56,860 bases of DNA from Perkinsus olseni. Lineage: Eukaryota > Perkinsozoa > Perkinsida. Shown here piece by piece: positions 31,763 through 47,965 of this stretch. The stretch covers positions 1-56,860 of the forward strand of contig JABANN010000175.1 in the NCBI GenBank assembly GCA_013115125.1, written 5' to 3'. A model generated the notes under the pieces. The model saw only the letters and a program-made list of their open reading frames with translations, was not told the DNA's origin and did no database searches. Each line of letters begins with the position of its first letter. Position 1 is the first letter of the stretch. Made by a program: the position numbers and the translations under genes.

Positions 31763-33824
31763 ATGTTCATACCGCCCGGCGGCTACGGGTTCCAATTCAA
31801 CCGTATCCAACAGCAGCAGCAGGTTCGGAGGATGCCCTCTGCGGGCGGTGAGCGACTGTAGGGTGTAGTACCGCGCTGCTCTCTCAAGACGGCTCGACCC
31901 GTGCAGGTTCTCCGCGCCCACGAGCGTCGTCTCGGGGAACCACACGGTGAGGACCACGGGTAACTTCGCCGCGTCCTCGCCAATGCCGCCCCCGCCCTTC
32001 ACACCAGCGGTAGCGGCTCACCCGAGCATGCCAGGAGTTACTCATGGTGTGGTACCCACCAGGAGTGCCACTCCTGACAACTACCTGGCGGGATGTGCTA
32101 CTCCAATGGCGCCACCGGCGGGCGCGTCTGACGTGTCGGCGGTGAGAAGATATCACACGACCGTTGCCACTCCCTCGAGTGGGGTACCGCAGCAGCGAGC
32201 AGTGTATAGCCCTCTGAGGGGGTTGTGCAGTAGCGCAGCCATGAAGCCAGCGGCTGCGTCACCTCCGCTTAAAGTCGAAACTCAAGTGGAGAAGATTCCC
32301 GCTCATCCAGCGAAGGTCGAGCATGGACAGAGTAGGGGCATTACGCTTCCGGTGATGCTACTCTTTTACTGTCATCCACAGCTCAACAACAACAACAACC
32401 ACAACAACAACGCCGGAAGATGGAACAGAAGAAGTCTACACAGAAGTCTACCAGGCGTCCTGGCGGGGCCGCAAGAACCCCGACACCGTCGACAGGGCCT
32501 CCGAGAGTGTCCGAGGGTCGCAGGTTCTCTGCGGTCCGGAAAGTCACAGCGAAAGCAGCGGCGCCAGAAAAAGTAATCACCACGCGTATCTGGTCATGCT
32601 CTCAGGGTTTCTCTAGGTGACCAAACCGCCACAGCTCGCACGGCGAGCCGCTGAACGAACGCCACCTCTCATTGAACTCTCTCCGCCCAAGAAGCTTTCG
32701 GAAGAGAGGGTAGCAGCCGTCGGTGAGCAGGGGAAGGTGGTACTGGACCAGCCACCGCATCTCGCCAATCACTAACCGTGTCAGGTGGAGTTGGTCGAGG
32801 CCGCGGAGAGCCGACCCACCGGTGATGCCCAGCTGGACCAGCTGAAGGACATGCGGAGGACAGTACAGCTCCGCGATGTCCCTATTGGCAAGGCACTACG
32901 GTAGACAAATCTTACAGTGCCTTCACGCGTTCAAGCATGGGCCACCCCAGGCACTTTGCTGGTCAGTGCATGAAGGCGGGCTGTACAGAAGATACGGCTA
33001 ATGAACCAGCAGCGGAGTAATACTAGATTAGACTCGGGCCTGGTATCGGTCCTCAGTTTCACCCCGCAAACCTTCACAAAAGCGTATCGGAGTCTGCTGG
33101 AATCCTGTGCGATCGCGTCCAACGAGGATGATGAACAGATAGAGCGTGAGAGCCGGTTGTCGAGTGATGGCCTCGTGGACGCTGGACGGGTCAGCCTCTT
33201 TGGGCGGAGGGCTGAACTTCTGCCGACGGTCTTCTCCGCATGCGACGTCCCTGGGCTCATCCCTTCAGCTTGTCGTCTAGAGAAGAGGCCACGCGGAATG
33301 TACGATAAATAGTTCGCAGGTTTATTGGCCCTGTTCGACCGAGACAAGAATGGGAGAGTTGATCTCATGGAGGTCATCTGCGGACTCTCCCTGATATGCA
33401 GTGGCACCGAGAAGGAGAAGCTTGAGGGTATCTTTGATATATTCGACGCCGATGGGGACGGCCGAATCACCCTGCACGAGATGACGACCTTCCTGCGTAA
33501 CGTGTATAGAATAGTGAGTAGCGTTGAGGAGAAGCGTGCCTTCCTCCGCCTTGTTGGCAGCAGGTGCTCACACCCTTAGTCGTAGAGAGAATGAAATCGG
33601 TGGGAGTCTCGCTGACCACTGCGGAGGCCTTGGCCGCAGTCACCGCTAAGGAGTGCTTTGCCAACGTGGACTCTGAAGGGTCGGGGATGATGAAGTAAGG
33701 CTGGCTGTATTTTGTTCTTTACCATCTTGACGGTCTCAGCTGCAACGACTTCTACGGATGGTTTTGTACTCCTCAAAAGCATGCTCTGTTCGTAGCTGGC
33801 TCGATGGACGGCCTCTTTAATTGA
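31763..33824 (+). CDS. EF-hand calcium-binding protein with Pro/Gln-rich N-terminus
   Basis: The start MFIPPGGYGFQFNRIQQQQQ is followed by a long low-complexity Pro/Ser/Thr/Ala region (SSPMPPPPFTPAVAAHPSMP, SATPDNYLAGCATPMAPPAG). A charged linker and FTPQTFTKAYRSLLESCAIA come next. Two canonical EF-hands follow: DRDKNGRVDLME (about 33340) and DADGDGRITLHE (about 33445). The third, in FANVDSEGSGMM, is degenerate. The end is CNDFYGWFCTPQKHALFVAG with the stop 33822-33824. The AA|GTAAGG...TCAG|C junction before the last exon joins in phase. The layout (disordered N-terminus, EF-hands at the C-terminus) fits a calcium sensor of the calcineurin B/NCS class or a larger regulatory protein. N-terminal exon joins are uncertain. 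Confidence 0.65.
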
Positions 33825-34247
33825 TCAGTACATTGAAGCATGATCATTTCCGCACAAACGAGCGATGTTGAGTCGTCGGGTAGTAGGCAACCTCGGCGGT
33901 CTGCCGCCGGTAGACTACCAAAAGACTCTCACGAAGACAATAACAATTGATACATAAGCCAAGATTTGGCGCCCTTTTCGTGTTGCCCAGCGACATTGCC
34001 GTCTGAATCTTAGATTTTACAGAACAACAACCGTTGAGGCACCCTGAGGATCCTCGTGCTCCACAGATTGGAAGTTGCGACTCTCCTTGCACCAAATCGC
34101 GCGGAAAGGTTTATGCGCCGTCTCGAGCGAGCCCTGTATCCCGGGGAGTCTCCTTACAGTCGACAAGATCACAACTCGTCAAAGGACATGATGACCTTGC
34201 GGAAGCGGACGCCGTGCCTTCATGCAGTGTGAAGGTTTGTCCCGCGA

Positions 34248-35055
34248 ATGTCGATGAAGGGAGTTGCGACCGCTACTGCATTGGCGGCCTTCTTAGCTCC
34301 TCGCGCCTTGGCTGACGTGAGAGTATTGTGTCGTAGGTCGGTGTACTCTCCTTATGGTAACAGTAACGATCCATCGTCGAGAACCCCTTCAAGTATCTTT
34401 TCATTACACGGCTGCTGTCATTTCAGAGCTTTCCTTCGCTGAACGAGACATACTTCTCCCCCAAGAATAACGGGGCTGTTTGATACTACCGCAACGGTGT
34501 AGAGGAGCAAGCAGACAGTGAAACGCTGGGGGTGGCGGTCGGCCAGACAAGCAATCTGATAACAGAAGAGATCGTCTGTCCGAGGACTCTCAGCCGGCTG
34601 GCATTCAGGAGTCTTTAGTAGGGCTCTAGTCTCTTGACCGTGTCCTCTTTAGCCCAACGCTGCCTTCCTTGATTCAGCTACTGGCCCAAGAACGTCCTTC
34701 ATCATTATCTACGCGGCTATCCACATTCATATCCGGCCTTGGCGATGTCATTCCGTGAACATCCTCCCTTCGGCACTGGTTTAGATCCCCTTAGGAAGAT
34801 CCAGAGGACGAACTCAAAGCTTTAGGGCAAGCTGGAGCAGACACGTTTGACGCAGCGGAAAATGTCTGCCGAGTTGTGAGGGAAGTTTTGGAAGCGTCGT
34901 TTGCATCGTTTGCAAGTCTTTGCGGGGAGGTTCGCGTGAGCTCCGATGCCGCTATTGAAGCTGCCCGTTATGAAAGACGAGATTTCGTGCCGACTCAGTT
35001 TGGCTTTACTGACATAATCCTCCCTCTCTTACCTGGTCATAATGATATGCGCTGA
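34248..35055 (+). CDS. Possible secreted protein, interrupted frame
   Basis: A signal peptide (MSMKGVATATALAAFLAPRA) opens at 34248 and joins in phase 0, across GTGAGA...TTTCAG, to SFPSLNETYFSPKNNGAV. A TGA follows at 34481-34483, after which the same frame reads on like a protein (YYRNGVEEQADSETLGVAVG, TSNLITEEIVCPRTLSRL). Downstream exons read YWPKNVLHHYLRGYPHSYPA and, after CCCCTTAG, EDPEDELKALGQAGADTFDA, then SDAAIEAARYERRDFVPTQF to the stop 35053-35055. It is either a decaying gene, a gene with an unrecognised junction, or a sequencing error. The family was not recognised. Confidence 0.4.
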
Positions 35056-36081
35056 TGCCACTTCCTATTGGCTATGCGTTGTTGTTGACGGGTATAAGCC
35101 TGTGAAGAGATGTTCAATGATGATAGGAATGATTATGATGTATTGTTGTTATGTCTCATGTCCCCAGAGGTCGGGAAGAGCTAGTGTTCCGATAGTTGGC
35201 CACAGCCGCGGTGAGGGGCGGATCCTGCCAGGAGGGACTGAGCTGGGCTGGTGTCTTCTGTCCGTTCTCCGAGGCAGCAGAATTCGGGGTTGCTGAATCA
35301 CTCAACTGAGTCTATCACCGTCATTCTGCTAGCACATAGGCCTCGAGTCTAAGTTTGCGAGGGTGTGAGACCCCGAACTGACACACGGAGTGGCGATGGT
35401 CAGGTCATCTCCTATCCCCGGTAAGGCAGGGGCTAAACATCATCCCTGCTTACAGTTCATTGCCTTCACGTACCAAACCTCGACTCGAACACAAGGCGCC
35501 ACAGGATTGGGCTATCATCTGGACTCAACGGCCCGATGAAGCAGATATACAGCAATATTCATATACAGCCGCCGACCAAGCACGACAGGGCGCTATGCCG
35601 ATATACATCAATGGACGCTGAACCTGCCCCTTCGAAATAAGAAGAAAAAAATCGGTGTGTCGGGGCACACTTCGCAACAGTGACTGGTCTGAGCGTCACA
35701 GCTTGCTTGGGACTAATGATCAGAGCGCGCACAAGAGTCACGCCAAGGGCTAACACTTGCGGCTAGCTGAGACCGACAGAGTTGTGTGCCGAACACAATA
35801 CAGGGGACGAGCAAGGTGAGGTAACGACTCCGGCTCGAACTGTACCTCCAAGCACACGTGCTTTCCAATTTATCTGCTCTCCCCCTCCGGCCTTGCCCCA
35901 TCGCGGGTACAACGGTAGTCAGTTCAACCAGTGCACTTTTCTCCACTTTTGCCGTATGCACGTGGCGATTGCGCCCCCCCCCCCCGCCAGCGTTAACTCA
36001 GGAGAACACAAGTCTTGGATGTTGTGAAACCAGTGTTTAACAGCACACACTACACCCCGTCAACCAGACAGCAGCTTCGCA
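35056..36081. other. Convergent region before RPN1
   Basis: The plus-strand genes end on the left and RPN1 (-) ends on the right. A run of C at about 35975-35988 is the only low-complexity feature. No gene was recognised. Confidence 0.5.
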
Positions 36082-39000
36082 TCACTTTCGGGGCGCTTCT
36101 TGCTCCTCTGGTTGGAAGTCTTTATTCTTCTTAATAATAACGAATCCCTCGATAACCTTGGTAACGGGTATGTACTCCTCCGTTGCCAGCTCCGCACGAT
36201 CAGTGCATGACAGCAGCACCTAACAGTTGCACCCGTATACTGATCAATACCGCCATGCCGTAGCTTACCGGGGTAGTGTGAGTTTGGAAGCCGGTGATTG
36301 CCTTTGCCTGCTTGCCAGCGATACCAGTAGTATCCACAGCCTGTCCCACACGAACCTGAGGTCACGGGAGCTGAGGTAACGACGCAATCGTTCCAGTCGA
36401 GGCGTACCGGAACACTGATTGGCTCGGGTTCGCTTCCGTCCTCCTTGTCCAGTAGAGTGACCACCATACGGGGGTATCTAAGGGGAAGGTATCGGGTGGT
36501 GAGCTGTGGGTAGATCGGGCTTACATGCAGGGGACGAGATAGTAGAGCATAAAGTGGTACTGGGAGCCGAAGAGTGTCTTATCGATATTGAGGGCACCGG
36601 CGAAGAGGACCACTAGCATTGAGGCGAGGGAGGTGGGGTTGATGAGATACCGATCACTATGAAGTGGGCTCAGGGATACCAAACCCTTGCCGCAGTACCT
36701 GATACATCGAAATTCATGCAGTCAGTCAGTCAGCAGTCTGACGCTTACAGCATGCCCTGAGCGATTCTCGTAGCGTAGAGTGCATTGGGGCTGTTGGCGT
36801 AGTAGGCAGCCAGCTGGCGCAGCAAGCCGGCCAAACGGGAGTTGTTCGTACCAGCTCCCACGATACCTGAGCACACAGTCCTCGGCGGGACCTACCGGAC
36901 GAGGGCTCACCCATGCTGAGTATAGCACACTCTGCAACCTCGTTATCGGCGTCATGGGACAGTCTCGAGAGTGTGTCGATGATCGTGTATCTACAGCGAG
37001 GTGAGGATGCTCTATGCTCACACCGTGTGAGGGCCACTCACTTCGGGTTACTAGCGAACAACATGGCCAAAGTAAGAGGGACACCTCTCTTGATGGTAGC
37101 AGGACAGTACCTATCACATAGCAATCAAGCACATGATGTCAGTGATGACGACCCTCACTGTAGAATATTGTCCATGGCTCGGACGGTCATCTCAGTGCCG
37201 ATCTCCTCTCCCAAGGCGATGAGACCGATACCGAGGACGCCAGCCACTTGGTAATAGCGGGCGGCGCGCTCAGCAGAAGCTTCCGCGTTATCTGTCGTTG
37301 GTAATCTCCGTACCATATCGTCGACTGCCTTCATGACCCACCTCCAAGCTCCTCATCGTCATCAGGGGTGTTATCCTCAGCCGCAGCTGAGCCATCAGCG
37401 TTGCTGCCGTCCGCCGGCTTGGTCGCGTCCGCAGCGATGTTCGGCTTCTCCGTCAATAAATGCATCAACTCCTACAAAAGCGGATTATCTCCATGGCAAT
37501 CATTATAGCATTAGATGGCATCCATTAATTCATTATTATATACGAATGAGTGGGTATGAAGTATCCCTTATAATCTTTTCCCTTAACTGTATTACTAATT
37601 AGAATCAATAACATAAAACACATATTAACAGCACCCCTTCACTAGAACTAATACAATCCAAGACGAGGGGTACTACCACTACACTGCTGCCCATCACCAC
37701 TTACTTGAACCTTAAGTACATCGCCACTGCCAGCGTACCCACAAGACTTCACGACAACCGTACACAGGTTACCTGACGAAGGCCAAACTGCTGCCACTCG
37801 AGGCGACCGATGGACACTTACGAAGCTTCTCGTCCTTAACGCTCTGCTCTACCTCTTCGAGGAGCTCGTCCACTGGGCTGCGGTCCGGCATGCTCTTATC
37901 CCCTCCCTCCGCTGAGAACGACACCACTCAATGTGGACTGGGCATCAGACCCAGAGGTGCTCACCTGGTAGCACAGATCCGCACTGTAAGTAGAGGATAC
38001 CCAAGGCGACGGCGAAGAAGCATACGAAAACGTCCGATTCCGCCGAGAAGGTGGGTAACTGAGAGTGACAGCTGAGCAGCAGCAGGCTGGGAGCATTGAT
38101 GATCGGACCTCCTGTCTCTCCTGAATGGTGGCCATGATGATGTCCTTGATATCGGTATTACCCGTCCCAACGAAGACCAAAGCCAAGGAGACGGAGGCCA
38201 GGGCAGAGAGGGCCAGGGAACCTGCAGACGATGTGTGCGGTGGTACTGTAGGGAAGTGCGCTCACCAGCCTCGGTATCAACAACTATGGGAGTGAGGTTC
38301 TCTGCTAGGTCCTCCCGACGCGATCCAGAGTAGGCAAAGCCAAGGCCCATCACTGCTGCCTGAACGACGGTCACCGAGGCTGAGCGTGGCTGCTATAGAT
38401 GGATATTCCTACCATCTTGACAAGAGGCTCGCTGCTGTCCAACTGCTCAGCGAGGAGAGCCCAGGCAGGGTCCACGTCCGAAGTGACTCCGGTGGAGGCC
38501 AGGCCGAACCCCAGCATGGCACCCGCCTTCACGTTGATGTTCTCTGACCACTGATACCTGCAGTGAGCACTCATCCCGCACAGGTTCGAATTCCAGGAGC
38601 TTCTCGTACTTATCGATCTGTGCGAGACCTTCATCAACATCCCAGAGCATGATCGAGCCCAATGATGCAGCTGCTGCCAACATGCCTGAAAGAAGGCGGA
38701 GCGAAGCAAGTCACCATCCGCAGTTTTCATCCACCGCGTTCACCTCTATCCTTATTCTTATACAACCATTGACTGCCCTCTACGGTCATCAGCTTGTCCG
38801 TCCCAAAGCCCACATTAACCAGAGCGTTCACGTAGGTCGAGGCCAAGTTCTGCTTAGCCGAGTCTATCACCTATCCGACAGATCATCAGGAGGCGAGTGA
38901 GAGCCCTTTCTACTACCGCTGTAGCCGGATTCCTCCCGCGTTCTTCGAGATGGGTCTTATAAACATCCTCTGGAGCCTTGGCTGAAGGGAACAGCAGTAG

Positions 39001-40900
39001 CGTTGGTGATGACAATAGCAGACGAGCCACTCGAAGTGGAGCAGTAAACGCCCCCCTACTACCCTCGACAACATCCAGGTCCTTAGCAAGATTACGGTAG
39101 GTACTTGAGAGGCTCTCATTGGAAAGAATGGATATCTGGTCAGAGAAGGTTACCTTCTACTCGACTACACCAAGGCCTACCAGGTCAGAGTCCTCGTCCT
39201 CATCCAGGCCTAGTTCCTCGGCAGCCTGCAACGCTCCGCCGCTGGCTCGTCCTGACGATCGGGCATAGATGTAGCACATCTGTCGGGCTATCGACCTGAT
39301 GCAGGGAAGGTGTGGTACTAGATACCGAGCTGCATCACTGACCTATCCTCCTTGATATCAATGGCAGCCTTCATGGTCTCGCGGACTCTACCGAAGTTGT
39401 TCATCCTCATGGCTATGCTGAGCAGGGCGGACATCCGACCCAGTAGCGGAAAGGAAGCTTACATGAGGGCATTGGGAAGGTCTTTCATCTCAGTGAAGAT
39501 CTGGTAGGTCACGTTCAACAGCACTCGCCTCTCCTCAGTGTTAGCGGCGAGATGAGCCAGGCCCACAAGGTACTGGCAAACCCTCGGAGCCGTCACGCTG
39601 TCCACCAACTGAACACAGGCCGCGTACTCAACACCCGTACAGCCGCTGCAGCTGGATCATCACCTTGGGTAGCTTCTCGATGCCGTCAGTCTCGGCCAGG
39701 AGATCCACTGCCTCCGTCTCCGCACTGTGGCTCATGTTGTAAGGCACCTGCGGGAGGGGAGAGGGTCGGGGCCAATCCTGCCCACTGGTCATATTACGAT
39801 TTGATCCACGAGAGTTATGAGCTCCGTGACGTCCTTGCCGTCAGCTATGCGGCTCTGATACTCGGCGGAGATCTCGCCGGATATCGTCCTGATACAACAA
39901 TAGTCATGGTCGCGGACGGTCGCAGATGGAAGGATATGAGGGCAGAGGGGAGACGACAATTCAGCGTCCGTAGTACCACAACCGACGCCCACGGTAGAGG
40001 CCGCGATGAAATTTATGGCGGTGGAATATGGCGAGTCTGTCTCGCCACCTCCCCAGTACTACTTCATAAACTCCATGCCCCACTTAGTGATGTCCTTGTT
40101 GGTACCAGCCAGACGGTATCGAAGAGTAGCTCCCTTCTTAACATGGCCCACGCCAGGGTGCTCAGCCTTATCCGCAGCACCGCTGCCCTCGGCTTCCTTA
40201 GGAGCAGCTTCTTCGGACGAGACTACCGAAGCAGTGGTAGCTTCATCAACCTTCTCGTCGCCGACGTGCTTCTTCTCTCGCGATTTCTCCACGGGTATTG
40301 TTGTGGAAAGAACCTAGCAGGTCAGATCAACCAGTTGGCATCATAAGCTAGTCATCCCGCAACCCAGGTTCGACCCCAACGTACTGCAAGGACATCCGCA
40401 AGCTCCTTCTTAACCTCACTATCGGGCATCGCCTCATAGGCCGCGGCTAGGGGAACGAAATGCGCCCTCAAGAACTTCAATGGCTTCGGCACAGACGTCA
40501 TGCTGAAGCAGATGACACTTCCCCATCCACGCCCTCTCTGCAAACCTCACCTGCTGGTCGCGGACCTCATCTCCTCACCGATCGCTTGGATGGCTCCTTG
40601 AACGTCTCCAGACCTGACCGAGCACGATAGTGGAGCGGCGTGGGGAATCGGTCGCGTACCCTGTTGTGATGGTATCGACCTGCTTCTCCAAGAGGGTCTT
40701 CAATTGCTGGTCCTCTTCGGACTACACACAGGGACTTCAATGAACCATCGACCGACTGTGGTCTTTACTACCAGTTCTTTTTCAGCCTCCAGCTTGCGCC
40801 TCTTCTCTTCCATCACACGCCTCCTTTCCTTAGCTGCTCTCTCTGCCTCGTCCGCCGCATGAAGGGCTTTCTTATTATCACCACTGCCACCGCCGGCCAT
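36082..40900 (-). CDS. RPN1: 26S proteasome regulatory subunit RPN1
   Basis: This is the largest base subunit of the 19S particle, a ubiquitin and UBL receptor. It has many short exons on the minus strand. The N-terminus [20 protein letters not shown] is a charged helix. Then [40 protein letters not shown], the toroid repeats [17 protein letters not shown] / [20 protein letters not shown], and [20 protein letters not shown]. Later come [40 protein letters not shown] and the C-terminal [38 protein letters not shown] with stop 36082-36084. The order matches yeast and human RPN1. An Ala/Glu-rich insert ([20 protein letters not shown] and onward, about 50 residues) precedes the TLRYRLAGT segment. 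One intron carries the 12-mer. PSMD2 is the animal name. Confidence 0.93.
38696..38707 (+). repeat. Intronic 12-mer, antisense to RPN1
   Basis: Exact GCGGAGCGAAGC on the plus strand; in the RPN1 transcript it reads GCTTCGCTCCGC and sits ten bases before the acceptor (CTTCTTTCAG) of the intron between YKNKDR and GMLAAAAS. Confidence 0.9.
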
Positions 40901-40975
40901 TGCTATTGTATGACGAGCGAGTTCAAAAACACAACTTAGCGAACCGCGGCAGTGCGACACCTCCCTTCCCCCTTC

Positions 40976-41308
40976 CTAAAACCCAAGGCCAGAGAAGGCC
41001 AGAAACATTCCCATGCCACACACGAACACTAACGGCGTTCCCGACCAGTCCATCTTCCCGAAGTCGAGGGCTGGCCGAAGCCTCTGCCGGGAGCCGTTGG
41101 GTTGTATACCTGGTGAGCACGCTTGCCGTCGAAGGAGCATATGCTTTGGACGCACTGTATAGGTCCCGCTGACCCTCTCTGGTGTAACCCCGTAGGGCCA
41201 TCGCTTGCTGATCTGTTGCCTGACCTGAATGGTGAATATCATTCATAGCGGAGCGACGCAGATAACAAGGAAACTCTGTTGCGCGGTCTGCCAACCTCTC
41301 TCAGACAT
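40976..41308 (-). CDS. Small one-TM protein
   Basis: Exon 1 is only ATGTCTGAGAGAG (MSER). An intron that contains a one-mismatch copy of the 12-mer (41248-41259) follows, then GQATDQQAMALRGYTREGQR, DLYSASKAYAPSTAS. A further short intron gives RLRPALDFGKMDWSGTPLVF, VCGMGMFLAFSGLGF and the stop. The product is about 73 residues with a single C-terminal membrane helix. That form is common among respiratory-complex and TOM/TIM small subunits, and neighbouring genes include mitochondrial ones. The family was not recognised. It ends 75 bp before the RPN1 start, on the same strand. Confidence 0.5.
41248..41259 (+). repeat. Intronic 12-mer, one mismatch
   Basis: GCGGAGCGACGC in the first intron of the small one-TM gene, antisense to it; preceded by TA as in two other copies. 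Confidence 0.7.
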
Positions 41309-41378
41309 TAAGAGCGCCTGTGCTCAGTAGTCCCAAAGACACAATTCGCGAGAGCATCAGATAGAGCCCGGCCCTCCA

Positions 41379-42720
41379 CTAGGTGACGACTATCCGATGA
41401 TGATCGAAACCAGATCCTACCGGTACAGGCTTCCCGAAGTTGGCAGGCGGCGGCTTCACCAGATGCCGCGTGTACCTAGCATTTAACTCATACCCGGGAA
41501 TAGGAGGCGTGGGGCTATTACTACTACCTGACTAGCTTGCCGGTTTGAGGATGCTTCACGTTACGAGGCCGATAACGGTGTCGCCATAGCCTCTGCTGAA
41601 GCATCCACTTCACTTTATCGCCATCAACAGCGATAGCATTGACCGTCTAAAAACTTGAACCTTCTTCGCAAGCACCATCATCACCATGCTACCTTAGAAG
41701 GGTCCTTCAGTGCCATGTAGTTGAATCTGACCAGCCTCAACCCCAGCTGTTTCACAACCCATTTGTATAGCTCGAAATCCTTCGTGAAGAGAGCCTTCAT
41801 TACTCTATTCCCTACCACAACTTCTCCTAAAATTCCATACCATCTCATCGTCAACACCTACGTCTGCACAATGCCATTTTTATGGCCTGCTTAGCTCGAG
41901 TATTCCTCTCCTGCACGATGTTAGTAGCACGCATGTTCAGTATCCTCTCCGTCAAGCTAACATCACCACGCCTACCCCACCTGCCGCCACCCGACCCTAC
42001 ATCGCGATTTTCACAGGGAGGCTACCCGTGTCGAAGGCCGACCGTTGGAACTTCTGTAGCAGCTGGTATCGGCGGAACCTGTTGACCGCCATCAGCAGCA
42101 TGCCCACCCCTCATTGTTCCATCATACTTCGACACTTGTTTCTCAGAGGCACAAGCGAGCGACAAAGTCTGCCGCAGCTCAGCCGGGGCAGCACTGAGAT
42201 CGTCCTCACTGAGGTTGTACCTGTCACCTTGTCCTAGCCAACAGTCCCCCTACATGGCCCTACACATAACCCGCTGGCCTTTGTGCTCTCATCAACAGGA
42301 ACTCCTTCTCCGCCGAAATCTGTCAACAAACCCCTACCAAGCTCGCTGCAGATCCCAGTAATCCTACCTGGAACAGTGTCTTTATGGGAGCGCATTTCTG
42401 AGCCCTGTTCCCTGTAAATCGATGGTACTCCAATTTCGGCAACTGGTACTTGTAGGGCATCGGCCCTTGATTCGGCGGCAAATTCACTTTGAGATAGGGG
42501 TTCTTCGGAAATAGATTTTTCTTCTTCAACTTAATCTTCGCGAATCCACGCTTCTGCAACAACACCTGACCTCCGCTCCCGGCTGAAATAACAGAACTCC
42601 CGCCAAAGACGAGCTTCGACCTTGGATACTACCATCCCGTAGAAGCAGAGGCCTCGGCACCGTACACAGGAAAGAATTCATCATGGAAAGACGAGCAGAA
42701 CCCCTACTGAACTCCGTCAT
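41379..42720 (-). CDS. MRPS15: Mitochondrial ribosomal protein uS15
   Basis: This is a small-subunit ribosomal protein, mitochondrial form. The start MTEFSRGSARLSMMNSFLCT is Arg/Ser-rich like a targeting peptide. An intron leads to GQVLLQKRGFAKIKLKKKNL, PKNPYLKVNLPPNQGPMPYK. Then come DRYNLSEDDLSAAPAELRQT with LACASEKQVSKYDGT, the S15 core ILNMRATNIVQERNTRAKQA, and DFELYKWVVKQLGLRLVRFN, which is the signature C-terminal helix of S15. A long extension follows (KWMLQQRLWRHR, then, across an intron opening GTTATC, SNSPTPPIPGYELNARYTRH, LVKPPPANFGKPVPVG) to the stop 41379-41381. The bacterial protein is 88 residues, so this one has large N- and C-terminal additions, as is usual for mitochondrial ribosomes. 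Confidence 0.8.
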
Positions 42721-42861
42721 GTTCCTCACTACAACACAACTAAACGCCGAAAACACGTGGACATCCTCCTCACGTCAAACAGGACGTCACTATCATCGGT
42801 AATGGTACTAGTCTGTATGGTATCGTCAACTGTAACACGATTGAATTGAGAAGAGGAGAAG

Positions 42862-44041
42862 CTAGACAAGGGAGGGGGCGGCAGGTGGTGGGAATGATAT
42901 ACAGATATTCCTTAACACTCTGTGCCACGATGCTTCATCTCGGACGGGGTTCGCCTTGACGAGGGCATTGGCTGCCCGGCTCTAAGCAACGCAATTGATA
43001 ATGAAGACCCAACCCTCGACCCACTAGTACCAGCCCATACGCCAGACTCTCTTGGAAGTCCATGAGGGTCGCTTCTTCGTCTGCCACCATGCGCGTCCAA
43101 TGGGCATGCACGGCCATGCAGGTGGCTGTGAAGAGGTCCTCGAAGGCTCCTGCCGTCAAGGCCATCGCCGAGGCGAAGACCTTCCTTTCGTACTCAGAGG
43201 AAAGCACGCTCTCCTTAGTGACGGGAGAAAAACCTAATTTGAGACAGACTAGCCAGGACTGCGGTAAAGGCAATAGGCCAGCCTACCATCGACCATACGC
43301 AGATAATGAAGCAGCATAAAGTGAACGTTGATGGCAGTAGCCGCGAAAGGGTAGTGGAATCTGTTGGAAGCCCCTCCACCATAACCATCACTGCCAGCGA
43401 CCATCTCTCGGAACTCCTGCCATCAAAGCACAGGGTCATTGACCTCCACCACAAGCCCTTCCCCAGCCTACCGGGCCGTATGCTCTCGCAGCCTGTACCA
43501 TACACAGCAAGGCGTGAGGGCCCGTCCGGAAGTCGGTACTAGGACGGCCACTTTGGAAGCCCACAGACTTCCACCGCTCATCACGCGGTAGGTCGGGAGC
43601 CGTGGAGCCGCCAATGGTGACGAGGCCCCACCACTCGAGAAGGAGTGCACTCATACTATCCTCACTCAAGGCGTTGTCCACGGCAGCGCTTCTGGTAAGG
43701 TCCGCTAGCAGACCCTCTTCCACCGGCGTGAGGGGTGGATAGGGCCTGAGGGAGGCCATCCACCTCCTCAACCGGTACACAGCGGAGTCGAGCCAGTCCT
43801 TTATGTAACGGCAGAAAGATGAGCGCGCAGGATATTTCCGCGAGGCGCAGCAGCACCTCTCCTTAAAGGCTGTGGGGCGGCCAAGGCACCCACAGCTCGC
43901 GATGGTAGCAAAGATCTCGGGCGCTGAGCTTGGGTGACTTGGCTGGGTTAGTGAATCGTCCATAGCCTCGTAGTGTGCTTGTGAAGGGACTGTGGACGCT
44001 ATAGTGCCGCCCGAGGGAGAGGGAAGCGGCGGAGAAGGCAT
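42862..44041 (-). CDS. ELMO-domain protein
   Basis: The start MPSPPLPSPSGGTIASTVPS opens a Pro/Ser-rich leader. ELMO-domain segments follow: FCRYIKDWLDSAVYRLRRWM, PYPPLTPVEEGLLADLTRSA, RWKSVGFQSGRPSTDFRTGP with HALLCMVQAARAY, then exons FREMVAGSDGYGGGASNRFH, YPFAATAINVHFMLLHYLRM and FASAMALTAGAFEDLFTATC. The W-K-x-V-G-F-Q...P-x-T-D-F-R core is the ELMO signature; the usual following GxGLL is altered to TGPHALL. ELMO proteins act with Rac/Arf small GTPases, and single ELMOD proteins are Arf GAPs whose key Arg lies in this region. The C-terminal exon (NALVKANPVRDEASWHRVLR) ends at 42862. Confidence 0.75.
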
Positions 44042-44354
44042 CGCTGAGGTAAAACCAGGAACCAGAAGGAACTGCTGCGACGATTCAAATGCTTCTTCGA
44101 AGACAGATTCGGTCGAGTGCGGTCATGATCCACATCGCTCCGCTCCCAAAATTTGTATATTTACACATTTTGACCGTCGCGCGCCACGAAATACTCCAAA
44201 CTGCCATAACAAGAAGACAACCATTGGAAACGTATGGGAGGAACGTGTTGAACTACTGCTGTTGCTGTCGTCAGTGCCGCCACGCCGTGGCGATAACAGT
44301 GGAGGATTGGATGTAGCAGTAGCAGTATTATTATTAACAATGGACGTTGGATGA

Positions 44355-47965
<3,611 letters not shown>

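Noticed and set aside
39552-40346. 264-codon plus frame
   Set aside because: Antisense to RPN1 exons that align with the family.
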